Positions 24,802 to 35,909 are shown, numbered from the stretch's first letter. The stretch is DNA of 64,000 nt from Zhengitettix transpicula (GCA_037074705.1 CM073591.1:5758087-5822086), one strand, 5' to 3'. Made by a program: numbers and translations. The notes: generated by a model from the letters alone, not told the origin.

Positions 24802-25904
24802 TGTTGTAATTTGGTATTTTGGATCTGTTTACTGACTCAGACTGGAGATGGATTCCGACTCTTATTTAAAAAAATCTGATTGACAGCAGAAAATATTTCT
24901 CAAAAGAAAGATGGACAGAGGCTTGTTGACATTCAATTAGGGAGACCAGGAATTGCTTACTTGTAATATCCGTGAGTGACAGGCGGCGCTCATCTCAAAG
25001 GACGTGAGGAATAATCGTGAGACCCGGATGGGAGGGAACCTAAAATATTCTGGACTCCCATGAAAAGTTGGAATAATCTCAGTTGCAAGGCAGAGCTCGG
25101 AGAAGTCGCAAGAGGGAGACAGTTACGTATAGAGAAGGAGATTGGTCGTTGAGGACGAGCGACGTAGGCATAAGTTGGGTGTCTGGAATAAACTGAACAT
25201 CTTGGAGTTGGAAGGAGGACAAATAGTGAAAGGCGAGAACTTAACTATGTTATATTGAAAAAGCTATAACATTTTGGAAGTGAAATTTTACTAGTGACCA
25301 CTGGTAAAGCATTTCCATGTCAAAAACCATCAGCCTGGATTAAGGATACCAAACGGTATAGAGATATCAAAATATCTGTGTAAGTCGTATACACGGAATG
25401 TGGCCATTATATTTTGTAAGTAGCAAGAATAATAAATTTTGTAAACTGAAATTAAAGGTAAAGGTCAGATTTCGTTTATCGCAATTTCATCAATGGTATT
25501 TTGTTTCCTGTAATTCATTGAATTTATATTTCTATATTCTGTAAAACTTATCCAAGTGCGTTCTTCCTAATGAAGCCCTGTAAAGACCCTGGAGATTTCG
25601 AAATATTGTAATTGTTTTACAAGACCTGAGGTTGAAACATTAAATGCTTGTAAAATTTGAGTTAAGGCAATTGAAAGAAATGACATTGTATTATTTTTGG
25701 TGAATAAACTTGTCTTGTTTTGTTGAATTTAAAATTTTTTTGTTTAATTTAAATTGCCTGACATTAAAAATATTTGTACAACTATTTTGCTTCTAGTTGT
25801 TAATAACAATAGTTGGCAACAACGTGAAGCATTATTTATTTTGGTTCGACAAATTCTAGTTTCAAATTTTACTTTTATTTAAATATAAAAAGTTGGTTAT
25901 TACA
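24802..25904 (+). mobile_element. Solo LTR-like element T2
   Basis: Starts TGTTGTAATTTGG and ends GGTTATTACA. The five bases ATATA lie on both sides and could be a target duplication, although the site is itself AT-repetitive. It shares with other T elements the late motifs gtcagatttcgttt (about 25468) and the taaagaccctg region (about 25590). No internal genes. Confidence 0.6.
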
Positions 25905-26881
25905 ATATATAAATAATTTCTACTTTGCGTTTTTGTTAATCTTGACTTCACCTAAACGGTTAAATATTATAATTAAATCCATAGTTTTCTGAACTCATAA
26001 ATATAATAAATAAATACTGGAATCTGTATAATTATCTTCCATTCTACAAACATTTGTTTCCTATATTTGACTGTATTTAGACATTCTGCAACTTATTAAA
26101 TATTCCCTTTAATGTAAAACTCACTTTTCTCCCACATCCCTTAATAAATTATTATCTACAGCTTTGGAAAGAATAATTTATTTTGTAATTTGTCATGTAT
26201 TAAAATAAATTGTGTAATTTCCTTTCCTTAATACACAGACTGTAAAACTTCCTTTATAAATGTTAAACATGTAATTCCACTTCTTCTTCCCATAACTACA
26301 TTCATTATTTACACTTCTTGCCTATATATTCCTTCTTTTACATCACAAATCTTTTATTCTGGACGTCGTAAAGTATTGAAGTAAATTATTTTCTTATACG
26401 ACGCTTCATATTGGTTTTTATTACTGGAAACTGCATTACTCCAAGTTTTCAAACGTCCCAAAAACAATTTCTAATTATTTCCACAATTTTCTCTTTAATC
26501 AATTTTCACTTCCCAAGTTCTTTCACAATTTGTTTCTATTTCCTTCCCGGCATTCAACGCACGCATAAGAGCATTGACCTTGCACTACGACAGTCGTAAA
26601 TTCAATGTTCCTTTCCTTAATCTTAACTGCTGTTTTATTACCATCAATTCAACCATTTCTTTTTCTGATAAAAACCTTTCAACAACTTTCAAGCATTCTT
26701 ATAACTCCATAACATACAATTAGTTACTTCATTTCCCCTTTTATTTTATTATTTTCACTTCCAACTGCTTTTACCATAACATAATTATACGACATGTAAT
26801 TAAATTGTTTCATTCGTTATAATTTGATTTTTCTCAATACTTCAAAGTCTCTCTCATTACACCAAATTTTAAGTTATATAT
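25905..26881. other. AT-rich DNA without genes
   Basis: Only short, low-complexity frames. Motifs such as atttccacaa and ttaatattc recur here and near 28260-28670, 30115-30560 and 37505-37690, suggesting an old AT-rich repeat around the T elements. Confidence 0.5.
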
Positions 26882-27674
26882 TGTAACAATAGTTAATTAG
26901 GCCATTACATTCATTAGGTAAAATTGAATTGTAGCGGCAGAAGCTACCAAAGCGACAATGAGCGGCGAGTTCTTTTCCTTTGTTGAAAACCCGAAATGGT
27001 GACTGCGCGCGCGAAAGGAATTCAGTCTGTACGGAGACGGGGTCGAGAAAGGATAGACAACCAAATCTGCATACGAGAAGTTAGAGTTGGCGACGATAGG
27101 TGAAACATTAAAACAAATCTTCACCGAGATACGTGGTAGAAATGAAACAGTAAAGTTCTGCACTGAGCCTGGGTAGACCAAAGGAGAAACAAAAAGCTTA
27201 AAATCTGCGACGAGAAGAAAGTAGTTTAAGTGTGGACTCTGCACTGAGCTAAGTAAAGTCTGCAATTCACACGTTGCATTGAGGGACCCGGCAACGACAA
27301 GCTGACCAGGAAGGGGAGACGACAACCGAGGTTCCTGATAGCTGAGGACGTGCACTTGGACCGCGTGTGTGTAAAATGTGCATTTTTAGAGTAGTGTTGA
27401 AGCTGCAAAAGAAAGATAATTAGCAAGGTAAGAGTCAGATTGCGTTCTGTTTCTTTACATTTAGCTTTCTTTCATTCCATCTATTATTTTAGGAGAATTG
27501 TTAATTAGTTTATAAATCACTTTTCTGTTAATTATCAAACCCAGTTGTGACCCTGAGAGAAGACATCTTAATTTGTTTGTATTTGTTTTAACATTTAGAA
27601 GCCACAGGTGAATAAATAATAAATTGTTTCATTTGTTAAATTTTGATAATCATTTATTTTAATTAACGCCTACA
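26882..27674 (+). mobile_element. Solo LTR-like element T3
   Basis: Starts TGTAACAATAGTTAATTAGG, similar to the start of T5 (TGTGATACTAATTAG). It contains gtcagattgcgtt near 27435 and tatcaaacccag near 27535, both in the order seen in T1, T4 and T9. The right end (about 27674, CCTACA) is less certain. The 152-codon minus-strand frame at 26897-27355 lies wholly within it and is probably fortuitous. Confidence 0.55.
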
Positions 27675-27964
27675 ATTTGATCATATTTGCTGTCATTTCA
27701 CAACTTATGCTTAACTTCTTTCCCTCACACATCACTTCCTCAACTTTGTAATGTTTTACTTTATTTGACTTCTTCTAAGAGTCCTGTCAACTACATTAAT
27801 TTTCAAAATGGCGATTTATCTTTTTTTTAGTGTTGTAATGTCTTTTCTATATTCGAGCGAGTAGTCAACCTCAATGTTTCTTAAATTTAGGCTCATTTCT
27901 TCATGAGTTTTTTTCTATTGATTTAAAAATCAAATTACTTTGTTTGCAAGAATATTTACAAATT

Positions 27965-28130
27965 ACTCTTTATTATTATTATTTATTGAGATTTATCATC
28001 ATTGCTCTTTTGTTCTGCATACTATTCTAGAATATGAATTACATGTCGCAATATTATCGTCATCGTCGTTTACCTACACTACTGTTCCCTATATTATTCT
28101 ACAACGTAAGTCATCACACATGGTTCGTGT
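27965..28130 (-). mobile_element. LINE K-like 3' end fragment
   Basis: Starts with a (TTA)n run followed by ttattgag and resembles 5411-5530, the 3' end of LINE K. It is probably a short 5'-truncated relative. Confidence 0.4.
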
Positions 28131-28671
28131 ATTATACAGACTTGGCGCACGCTTGGAAGATATTTTTCTAACTTTACCTTTGTTAATCCTGTTTTCATTC
28201 CTGCCATAATATTTATTCGTTTCCTTCTAAATTACATTGCACATATTTTGACTCACCCAACAAATTCTGAAATTTAATTCTTCAGGATTAATAGTCAGAT
28301 TCTTAACTAATTATAATTTAAATACACACTTATTAATTTCAATTCAAAAACTGTTTTGTTGGCTACAAATTGTGAACTTCTCTTTCCTACATGGCAAATA
28401 TTTCCATAAATGATACAACACACATAATAATTTCAACTAAGTGATTGATATATTATCCACCACCTCTGCATTCAGTCTACTTTCCTTACATTCACATCCT
28501 ATTCCAATTACAAAAGATTTAATTTTTCAGTTTATATTTTCCAAAACTATTCCATTACCTATAAAATCTGCATTAATATTCCTAGCTCTATCCTAGAACC
28601 ATGAAAACTAGAAATTTTCTTCCACAGTTAATATTCTGGAAAACGAGTTATTTTATCTCATATCAATACAT

Positions 28672-30059
28672 TGTGATACTAATTAGCGGCCATTAGTGAT
28701 TTGATAATTAGAAATTTGTGGTGGATTGTTACCAGCGACAATGAGTGAACACGGTTGAGCCTTTGTCGGCAGCAGCCATTGTAAAATCTCGAGTCGGACG
28801 GCGGACACAGTTGCGGGCAGAGAAACATCGAAAAGTAACTTTTTTTAGGGCAACAGGCTACATGAGGGTGATCCACGTCGGGCAACTCCCCTTTAATAGC
28901 ATAGGAAGGGATTTGAAAGGGGGGATGCGGAAGGTTAGAGGAAGGTAGCCAAGGGTTAACTATGGCCCCCAACATTCGCCTAAAAGTAATGCAGGTAAAA
29001 CCCTAGAAAAACCTGCATCAGGTAGGTTGGGCATTCGGTACTTGTCCCACGCCCTTCCGATGACGGGAGAGGAGTTTGCTGTGGGGACGCAGAATTTCCT
29101 TCTCCGTGCCTCCACCAGTTTAGGAGGCAGCTGGCCGACTATTCCAATGGGAATAGCGGACAACTCTTACCGTATGCTCAAGGTTTGTGACCCCGGAACA
29201 TACCCCTCTCAAAACTGGCCGAGGTGCCTCGGCTTGTGGGAACCTTAGTTCAAAAACGGAGAGGAAAAGGCATCCCCAAAGGTAGCCCCTTCGTATCTCT
29301 ACTACAAGGTTCTGTCTGCGAGAGAACAGCCCTCGCCTGAAAGTAACTTAATAAATCATGCCGCAGTAAAATTTCAATAAGTAAAGAGTCCGTCACTAAT
29401 TTCACCGAGAGAAAGTTGGTAACAATCTGACTGACCATTAATTCGGAAGGACCAACAGTTTCCAGTTGAGAGATACCAAAGTTTCGACAGTGTTTTCAAA
29501 TCAATTTAAATTCAGTGAATCCATGGCCTGTTTAATGTGAACTGTGAGGTGCGCCTGAGAGTTTAGCCTGGTACCAGCAGAGATATTGTAAGTACAAAGA
29601 AATTTAATAAAGTTTGTAAACGTTAACAAAATATTGAATTGTCAGATTTCGGTTTCACGTTTGTTTTATTTTTTTTAATTTTAAAGTTGTAAAAAGGAAT
29701 TGGATTGTTTAATGTAAATGTAAAGGTTGGTTCTTTATTTACAAGGCCCAAATAAACGACCCTGAGATGAGGTTAATTGCTAAAATCTATAAAATTACAA
29801 AACTTAAAATGTAAATAATCACGTGGAGAAATGTTGTAATTTTACCTGGAATAAATATAATTGTCTTGTAAAGTTTAAAAGAATTTGGTAAATTATTTGA
29901 AATCCTTCTCGTTTAAATAAAATAAAATGTAATTAATTCATTTGCAATTATTTAATTCTCGTTACGTTTTGGTTTCACCAACGTGGCCAACTGTTGAATT
30001 TATTTAATTAATCTTTTGTTGCAATAAATTGTTTAATTTAATAATCTCTTTCATTCATT

Positions 30060-30062
<3 letters not shown>
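28672..30062 (+). mobile_element. Solo LTR-like element T5 with an S element inside
   Basis: Starts TGTGATACTAATTAG and ends CATTCATTACA against a long (AT)n run. Removing the S element (28842-29339) and one duplicated target leaves about 880 bases, like T3, T4, T7 and T9. The T-family late motif is seen near 29735-29770 (acgaccctgag). A stretch near 28795-28820 (gacggcggacacagttgc) matches T4 near 53801, confirming kinship. Confidence 0.6.
28842..29339 (-). mobile_element. S element 2, minus strand, inside T5
   Basis: Flanked by the 10 bp duplication aaagtaactt at 28832-28841 and 29340-29349. The A tail appears as a T run at 28842-28846. The 5' head differs from S1: it carries cagacagaaccttgtag and an inverted gcgag/ctcgc pair, defining a second head subtype also found at 52990. 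The body contains the conserved SAIPIGIVGQLPPKL frame (29163-28960). Confidence 0.85.

Positions 30063-30110
<48 letters not shown>
30063..30110. repeat. (AT)24 microsatellite
   Basis: Uninterrupted alternating A and T directly beside the 3' end of T5, consistent with insertion of T elements into AT repeats. Confidence 0.95.
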
Positions 30111-30112
<2 letters not shown>

Positions 30113-30595
30113 TTCCTGTCATATCTAAATTCTATTTCAACTACTTCAGTACCTCAGTTAATATTTTCAAATAAGTCTTTTATTTTTTCATATCTATTTT
30201 ATATCTCATTTCTATTTCAAGAAATTTAATATATGAGTTAATATTTTGGATTAACCTTTATATTATTTATCATCTCTTAATTCCATTCTTTCCTAATACC
30301 TTTCACTATAAATTCTACAAGTTTAATTCCACAATTAATACTTATAAAAAACTATTACATTACCTGTAATTTCTGTAATCCTATCACCGTCATTCAAATT
30401 ACTAGCTCACTTCTTTTACCTTAAATGCTTCTTATTATTATTATCTACCAATTCTTCTCTCAATTTATGTCCAGGTCAATCCTATCTAATTCCTATTTCC
30501 ACAAGTGCTACATATGTTTCCTTAAGTTAATATTTCCATACAGCTAAATACTATCTCAACAACAGGGTTGGTTATTTCACCATTATTTTTTAATT

Positions 30596-30660
30596 AAGGA
30601 CTTAAGTTAAATAAACTAATAACCTTCAAAGTTAAAAATAAAAGATAACTTTTAGACCTT
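30596..30660 (+). tRNA. trnW: Pseudo tRNA-Trp (TCA) of the NUMT
   Basis: The acceptor arms aaggact and agacctt pair with one mismatch, and the anticodon loop reads cttcaaa. It overlaps the opposite-strand trnC by 7 bases, as in many insect mitochondria. Confidence 0.85.
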
Positions 30661-30718
30661 AGTGAATTAATCACACCCTCAGAATTGCAATCTAAAATCA
30701 TTATTGAATATAAAGTCT
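30654..30718 (-). tRNA. trnC: Pseudo tRNA-Cys (GCA) of the NUMT
   Basis: On the minus strand the acceptor arms agacttt and aaggtct pair fully (with a G-T), and the anticodon stem-loop centres on attgcaatt. Order and overlap with trnW are the insect norm. Confidence 0.8.
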
Positions 30719-30757
30719 AATAAGAGGGTCACACCCATAAGATGTCAGCCACCTTAT
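30719..30757 (-). tRNA. trnY: tRNA-Tyr remnant of the NUMT
   Basis: Only about 40 bases remain between trnC and cox1, with a D-arm-like ggtggctga on the minus strand. The anticodon region appears deleted. Identity rests on position. Confidence 0.45.
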
Positions 30758-31284
30758 CACAAAATGATTATTCTCTACTAACCATAAAGATATTGGTACA
30801 CTATATTTTATTTTCGGAGCATGAGCAGGTCTAGTGGGCACAGCCCTAAGAATGCTAATTCCACTAGAACTGAGTGCACCCGGTAATCTAATTAATGACA
30901 ATCAGATCTATAATGTCATAGTAACAGCACATGCATTTATCATAATTTTTTTATAGTTATACCTATTATAATTGGGGGGTTTGGAAACTGACTAGTGCCC
31001 TTAATAACTGGGGCACCTGACATGGCATTCCCGCGAATAAATAATATGAGCTTTTGACTACTACCGCCTTCACTAACTCTTCTTATTTCTAGAAGAATAA
31101 CTGACATGGGAGCAGGAACTGGTTGAACAGTAAACAACCCGCTATCTGGGCCTCTAGCACATAGAGGACCAGCTGTAGACCTGGCTATCTTCTCACTTCA
31201 CCTAGCAGGTGCTAGATCAATTTTATTACTACCACAATTAACATAAAATCCCCAGAGATAGATCAACTACCCTTACTTGTCTGA

Positions 31285-31431
<147 letters not shown>

Positions 31432-31590
31432 TGATTCTTTGGTCACCCAGAAGTGTATATTCATATCCTCCCAGGATTTGGAATGATTTCACACATCATT
31501 AATCAAGAAAGAGGTAAAACAGAATCATTTGGCACATTAGGGATAATTTACGCCATACTATCAATTGGCCTTATGGGATTCGTTGTATGA

Positions 31591-31692
<102 letters not shown>

Positions 31693-32114
31693 TGACTAAC
31701 CACCCTACACGGCACAAAATTTAATTTAACCCCAGAATTATGCTGGGCCATGGGTTTCATTTTTTTATTCACTATCGGAGGATTAACCGGCCTTATCCTG
31801 GCCAATTCATCCATTGACATTATCTTACATGACACACGTTACGTAGTGGCGCATTTCCACTACGTACTGTCCATGGGCGCAGTGTTTGCAATCATAGGAG
31901 GAATCATTCAATGATACCCTCTGATTACTGGCCTCTCTTTAAATAAAAAACTTTTAAAAATCCAATTCTTTGCTATATTTACAGGAGTAAACCTAACATT
32001 TTTCCCGCAACATTTCTTAGGATTAAGAGGTATACCACGACGGTGCTCTGACTACCCAGACTGCTATACGGTACGAAATGTTCTATCTAGAATTGGGTCA
32101 ACAATCTCCATAAT

Positions 32115-32126
32115 AAGAGTAATAAT
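32115..32126. repeat. Left target-site duplication of S element 3
   Basis: aagagtaataat, repeated exactly at 32573-32584 on the other side of the insertion. Both copies are cox1 sequence (TAA TAA GAG TAA TAA context in mitochondrial code). Confidence 0.95.
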
Positions 32127-32572
32127 TTTTTTTTTTTTTTTAGGGCAACAGGCTACATGAGGGTGATCCACATTGGGCAACTCCCCTTTAATAGCATAGG
32201 AAGGGATTAGAAAGGGGGGATGCGGAAGGGTAGAGGAAGATAGCCAAGGGTTAACTAGGGCCCCCGGGCTATGGTTTAAGGATCCTACCCGGCATTCGCC
32301 TAAAGAAATGCAGGGAAGACCCTAGAAAAACCTGCATCGGGTAGGTCGGGCATTGGGTACTTGTCCCACGCCCTTCCGATAGCGGGATAGGAGTTTGCTG
32401 TGGGGACGCAGCATTCCCTTCTCCGTGGCTCGATCAGTTTAGGAGGCAGCTGGCCGACTATTCCAATGGGAATAGCGAACAACTCTTACCGTATGCCCAA
32501 GGTCTGCGACCCCGTAACATACACCTCTCAAAACAGACCGAGGTGCCTCGGCATGTGGGAACCTTAGTTCTG
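32127..32572 (-). mobile_element. S element 3, minus strand, inserted in cox1 of the NUMT
   Basis: The A tail appears as about 14 T at 32127-32140, followed by the family 3' end (agggcaacaggctacatgag). The 5' end is truncated just after the conserved gaactaagg head sequence. A perfect 12 bp target duplication flanks it. The body includes the conserved short frame at 32482-32300 (FAIPIGIVGQLPPKL). It must have inserted after the mitochondrial segment entered the nucleus. Confidence 0.95.
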
Positions 32573-32724
32573 AAGAGTAATAATATTTATTTACATCATA
32601 TGAGAAAGAATAACCAATAAACAACTAATACTTTTTAGATTGAACGGTAGCTCGTCTATTGAATGATTACAAAACTACCCGCCAACAGAACACAGATTCT
32701 CTGAGCTACCTACACTAAACTCAT

Positions 32725-32787
32725 AATAATATGGCAGAATAGTGCAGTGAACTTAAGATTCAAATATAAAGATCCCCTTTTATTAGA
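32725..32787 (+). tRNA. trnL2: Pseudo tRNA-Leu(UUR) (TAA) of the NUMT
   Basis: Lies between cox1 and cox2, with the typical D-arm start tggcag, anticodon loop cttaaga and acceptor 3' arm tattaga. Two acceptor pairs are lost on the 5' side. Confidence 0.85.
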
Positions 32788-32789
32788 AA

Positions 32790-33458
32790 ATGGCTTCATG
32801 AAATAATTTATCCCTACAAGATTCAGGGTCTCCCTTAATAGAACAGCTAACATTTTTCCATGATCATACCATATCTATTATTATAATAATTACCCTAATA
32901 GTAAGATTTAAAATAGTGCAAATAATAACTAATAAAAAATCATTCCGATACTTGATAAGAAGACACATTATTGAAACAATTTGAACTACCCTACCAGCTC
33001 TAACTCTGCCCTCTCTACATTTATTGTACATAATTGATGACTCCTCACAAACAAGAATCACTGTAAAAACAATCGGACGCCAATGATACTGATCATATGA
33101 ATATTCAGATTTCCAAAATATAGAGTTTGACTCATTTATAATCCCCGACACAGAAATAAAGAACAACTCATTCCGTCTTCTTGACGTCGACAACCGAACG
33201 GTTCTTCTCATTAATACTAACGTACGGATTTTAACATCCGCCTCAGACGTACTTCACTCATGAACAGTTCCAAGCCTGGGAATTAAAATCGACGCCAGAC
33301 CAGGGCGGTTGAACCAAAGAATAATAATAATTAAGCACCCAGGACTAATATTTGGCCAATGCTCCGAAATCTGCGGAGTAAACCATAGATTCATGCCTAT
33401 CGCTATCGAAGCCGTCAACTCCAAATCATTCATTAAATGACTACTTAAAACCAAATAA
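32790..33458 (+). pseudogene. cox2: Mitochondrial cytochrome c oxidase subunit II, open frame with a small deletion
   Basis: Carries the dinuclear CuA centre of complex IV. The frame starts MASWNNLSLQDSGSPLMEQL and stays open for 222 codons to TAA in mitochondrial code. Key regions are present: [31 protein letters not shown], and the copper ligands in GQCSEICG followed by HSFMP. The second transmembrane segment reads LPALTLPSLHLLYM and lacks about five residues relative to typical insect proteins, an in-frame loss of about 15 bases. It would be read as garbage under the nuclear code because of its TGA codons. Confidence 0.93.
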
Positions 33459-33504
33459 GGAATTAGTTAAAATGTCATTTTAAAGTAACTGTAAGGTATT
33501 TCTT
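33457..33504 (+). tRNA. trnD: Truncated tRNA-Asp-like remnant of the NUMT
   Basis: The acceptor arms aaggaat and atttctt pair over all seven positions, and a gtc triplet sits in a small central hairpin. At 48 bases it is 15-18 short, so an arm has been deleted. It lies before trnK. Confidence 0.5.
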
Positions 33505-33506
33505 GA

Positions 33507-33572
33507 CATTAGGTGGCTGAAAAATTAAGCAATGGTCTCTTAAACCAAATTATAGTAAATTTACTTCTAATG
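33507..33572 (+). tRNA. trnK: Pseudo tRNA-Lys (CTT) of the NUMT
   Basis: The acceptor arms cattagg and ttctaatg pair with wobble, and the anticodon loop reads tctcttaaa. It is four bases from the atp8 start. Confidence 0.88.
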
Positions 33573-33575
33573 AAA

Positions 33576-33734
33576 ATGCCTCAAATAAGTAACCTTTTAT
33601 GACTACCGCTCATACTATATTCATCAATCGCACTCTTAACCATAAGAATTAAAATTTTCACTCTTAATACTCAAATCAATTCTAACACCAAAGCAATCAC
33701 TATAAAAAGTAAAAACATAAATTGAATATGATAA
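33576..33734 (+). pseudogene. atp8: Mitochondrial ATP synthase subunit 8, open frame
   Basis: The frame starts MPQMSNLLWLPLMLY and runs 52 codons to TAA, the usual length for insects. MPQM at the N-terminus is characteristic of ATP8. It overlaps atp6 by seven bases (ATGATAA), the standard insect overlap. This small membrane-anchored subunit has no other diagnostic residues. No lesion is seen, though codons such as TGA (Trp) make it unreadable in the nucleus. Confidence 0.9.
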
Positions 33735-34357
33735 CAAACTTATTTTTCAGATTTGACCCAAGCACAAGAAGAAATCTGGCTCTTAACTGATCAAGACTAT
33801 GATTATTTATTATAATTCTACCACCAACAATATGACTTGTCTACTCACGTCCTAATATCATTATAAATTCACTAACCAAAAAACTTAACGCTGAATTCAA
33901 TACCATTATAAATTTTAATAATAAAGGAAGAACCCTAATTATTATCTCCCTATTCACCTTAATTTTAATTAATAATTTAGCAGGATTATTGCCCTATGTT
34001 TTCACCAGAACACTGACCTTATCTCTAGCACTACCATTATGACTAAGATTAAATATTTGGCAACCATATAATAGAACACATGGTGCCTATAGGCACCCCC
34101 GCTATACTAATACCATTTATAGTGTGCATCGAAACGATCAGAAGACTAATTCGACCGGGACTCTAGCCATTCGTCTATCAGCAAATATAATTGCAGGGCA
34201 CCTCTTAATGACACTAATAGGGAATACAGGAACGAAAATTAACGAAATAATAATGGTAGGAATATTAACCCTCCTAATACTAGAATCAGCAGCAGCAATC
34301 ATTCAGGCTTACGTATTTTCCGTGTTAACCACCCTGTATGCTAGAGAAATCAACTAA
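33728..34357 (+). pseudogene. atp6: Mitochondrial ATP synthase subunit 6, frameshifted
   Basis: Proton-channel subunit of ATP synthase. The frame opens MMTNLFFSFDPST and runs to about 34060. There, near the LPLWLSL stretch, a deletion of a few codons shifts the frame before MVPMGTPAMLMPFMVC. A further one-base loss near 34150 shifts it again, and the C-terminus [17 protein letters not shown] to YAREIN is in the third frame. It ends at TAA overlapping the cox3 start by one base. The essential Arg region (TLAIRL) survives, but the gene is broken twice. Confidence 0.93.
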
Positions 34358-35146
34358 TGTCAATACATAATTCAAACCATCCATTTCACCTAACCGAGAA
34401 CAGACCTTGGCCTCTAACAGGCGCTATCGACGGAATGGTTATAACAACAGGATTAGCCCAATGATTCCATACCACCAATCCCTCACTATTTCTCCTGGGA
34501 ATAGTAATTTTATTACTAACCATATTACAATGATGACGTGATGTCACTCGAGAAGGTACATTTCAGGGTTTACACACAAAGAATGTCTCAACAGGTTTAC
34601 AATGAGGTATAATCCTATTTATCACATCAGAAGTTCTATTTTTCATATCATTCTTCTGAGCATTCTTCAACAGAAGATTAGCTGCCAATGTAGAAATTGG
34701 ATTGATTTGACCTCCAACAGGCATTGAACCTTTTAACCCTTTAAACATCCCTTTACTAAATACAATTATCATGTTATCTTCGGGGGTAACAGTAACATGA
34801 GCGCATCATGCCCTAATAGAATCTAACGAAACCCAACCTACCCAAAGTCTCACCATAACTGTTATCTTAGGTGCCTACTTTACTATTCTTCAAGCATTCG
34901 AATATATGGAAGCACAATTCTTAATCGCCGACTCAGTATACGGAACAACATTCTTTATAGCTACCGGATTCCATGGAATTCATGTCCTTATCGGAACCAT
35001 ATTTTTAATTACTTCACTATACCGACTAATAAGACATCACTTCTCCGCAAATCATCACCTAGGGTTTGAAGCAGCAGCATGATATTGACATTTTGTAGAT
35101 GTAATCTGATTAATGTTATATATCTCAGTGTAGTGATGAGGTGCAT
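34357..35146 (+). pseudogene. cox3: Mitochondrial cytochrome c oxidase subunit III, late nonsense mutation
   Basis: Starts MSMHNSNHPFHLTENSPWPL, the usual start of insect COX3, and stays open for 258 codons. Codon 259 is TAG (35131-35133) where a TAC Tyr codon is expected before WWG. The remaining codons run up to trnG, where an incomplete stop would normally be used. Length and sequence are otherwise normal, including [11 protein letters not shown] and YWHFVDVIWL. A single C-to-G change explains the stop. Confidence 0.94.
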
Positions 35147-35208
35147 ACTTCCCTAGTATAATAGTAAACTTGACTTCCAATCAAAAAGTTTGAAAAATCA
35201 AGGGAAGT
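35147..35208 (+). tRNA. trnG: tRNA-Gly (TCC) of the NUMT
   Basis: The acceptor arms acttccc and gggaagt pair perfectly, and the anticodon loop is acttccaa. It looks structurally intact. Confidence 0.9.
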
Positions 35209-35209
35209 C

Positions 35210-35533
35210 ATTAAATCTCTAATAACTATAGCCACAACCACTATTGCAATCACCATCATCATAACCTTAATGTCAATTACTATTTCACAGAAAAGAATAT
35301 CAGACCGAGAAAAAATATCCCCATTTGAATGTGGGTTTAATCCACAACCCTTCTCTATCCAGTTCTTCCTAATCTTTGACATCGAAATTGCTTTAATCCT
35401 ACCTCTACTACCAATTATAAAAACATCAACAATTTATTACTAGTCATGACTTTCATTAAGATTATTCATTATAATTCTTCTGATAGGGTTATACTACGAG
35501 TGATCAAAAGGAATATTAAAATGAGCCACCTAG
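35210..35533 (+). pseudogene. nad3: Mitochondrial NADH dehydrogenase subunit 3, internal stop and deletions
   Basis: Complex I membrane subunit. The frame starts [15 protein letters not shown] and contains [15 protein letters not shown], the conserved ECGF loop. Compared with insect ND3, several residues after GFNP and before LIFDIEIAL are missing, as two in-frame deletions. An in-frame TAG lies at 35441-35443, between IYY and SWLS. The gene ends KWAT and TAG at 35531-35533, overlapping trnA by two bases. Confidence 0.92.
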
Positions 35534-35595
35534 GGTAATAGTTAAGAATAACATTTGAATTGCACTCAAAAAGTATTGAAAAATCAATTTGCCTT
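35532..35595 (+). tRNA. trnA: tRNA-Ala (TGC) of the NUMT
   Basis: The acceptor arms agggtaa and ttgcctt pair with G-T wobbles, and the anticodon loop is attgcact. Confidence 0.85.
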
Positions 35596-35596
35596 T

Positions 35597-35654
35597 AATA
35601 AGAAGCTTATTAAGCAATCAGTTTCGACCTGAGAGAAGACATACTGCCCTTATT
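35597..35654 (+). tRNA. trnR: tRNA-Arg (TCG) of the NUMT
   Basis: Anticodon loop tttcgacc. The ends aataag and ccttatt pair. It is slightly short. Confidence 0.8.
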
Positions 35655-35657
35655 AAC

Positions 35658-35713
35658 TTAACTGAGAGGCATATTATTCTTAATAATACAACTGAACTTA
35701 AAATTCCAGTTAA
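35658..35713 (+). tRNA. trnN: tRNA-Asn-like pseudogene with altered anticodon
   Basis: The acceptor arms ttaactg and cagttaa pair perfectly and its place in the A-R-N-S-E-F block is canonical. The anticodon position reads CTT rather than GTT, a G-to-C change. Confidence 0.75.
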
Positions 35714-35714
35714 A

Positions 35715-35780
35715 GAAATATAATGTCAATACTAAAGCCGCTAACTTTAAGTAATAGCGGTACAACTCCGTTAATATTTC
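35715..35780 (+). tRNA. trnS1: tRNA-Ser(AGN) (GCT) of the NUMT
   Basis: The ends gaaatat and atatttc pair perfectly, and the anticodon stem-loop is cgctaac with the usual missing D-arm. Confidence 0.87.
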
Positions 35781-35781
35781 T

Positions 35782-35844
35782 ATTTATGTAGTTTAAATAA
35801 AACATTACATTTTCATTGTAAAATTAATAAATATATTCTTAAAT
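35782..35844 (+). tRNA. trnE: tRNA-Glu (TTC) of the NUMT
   Basis: Starts atttatg, with anticodon loop ttttcat. The 3' acceptor arm has one mismatch. Confidence 0.8.
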
Positions 35845-35909
35845 ACCTAAGAGATTAATCCTCCTTTGTGTCTTCAATACATTGCTCTAAACATATAAGC
35901 TACTTAAAT
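35845..35909 (-). tRNA. trnF: tRNA-Phe (GAA) of the NUMT
   Basis: On the minus strand the acceptor arms atttaag and cttaggt pair, and the anticodon loop is ttgaaga. It lies between trnE and nad5, as usual. Confidence 0.85.

Noticed and set aside
26897..27355. 152-codon minus-strand frame, the longest in the window
   Set aside because: Lies wholly within LTR-like element T3, with no domain and no equivalent in T4 or T5.
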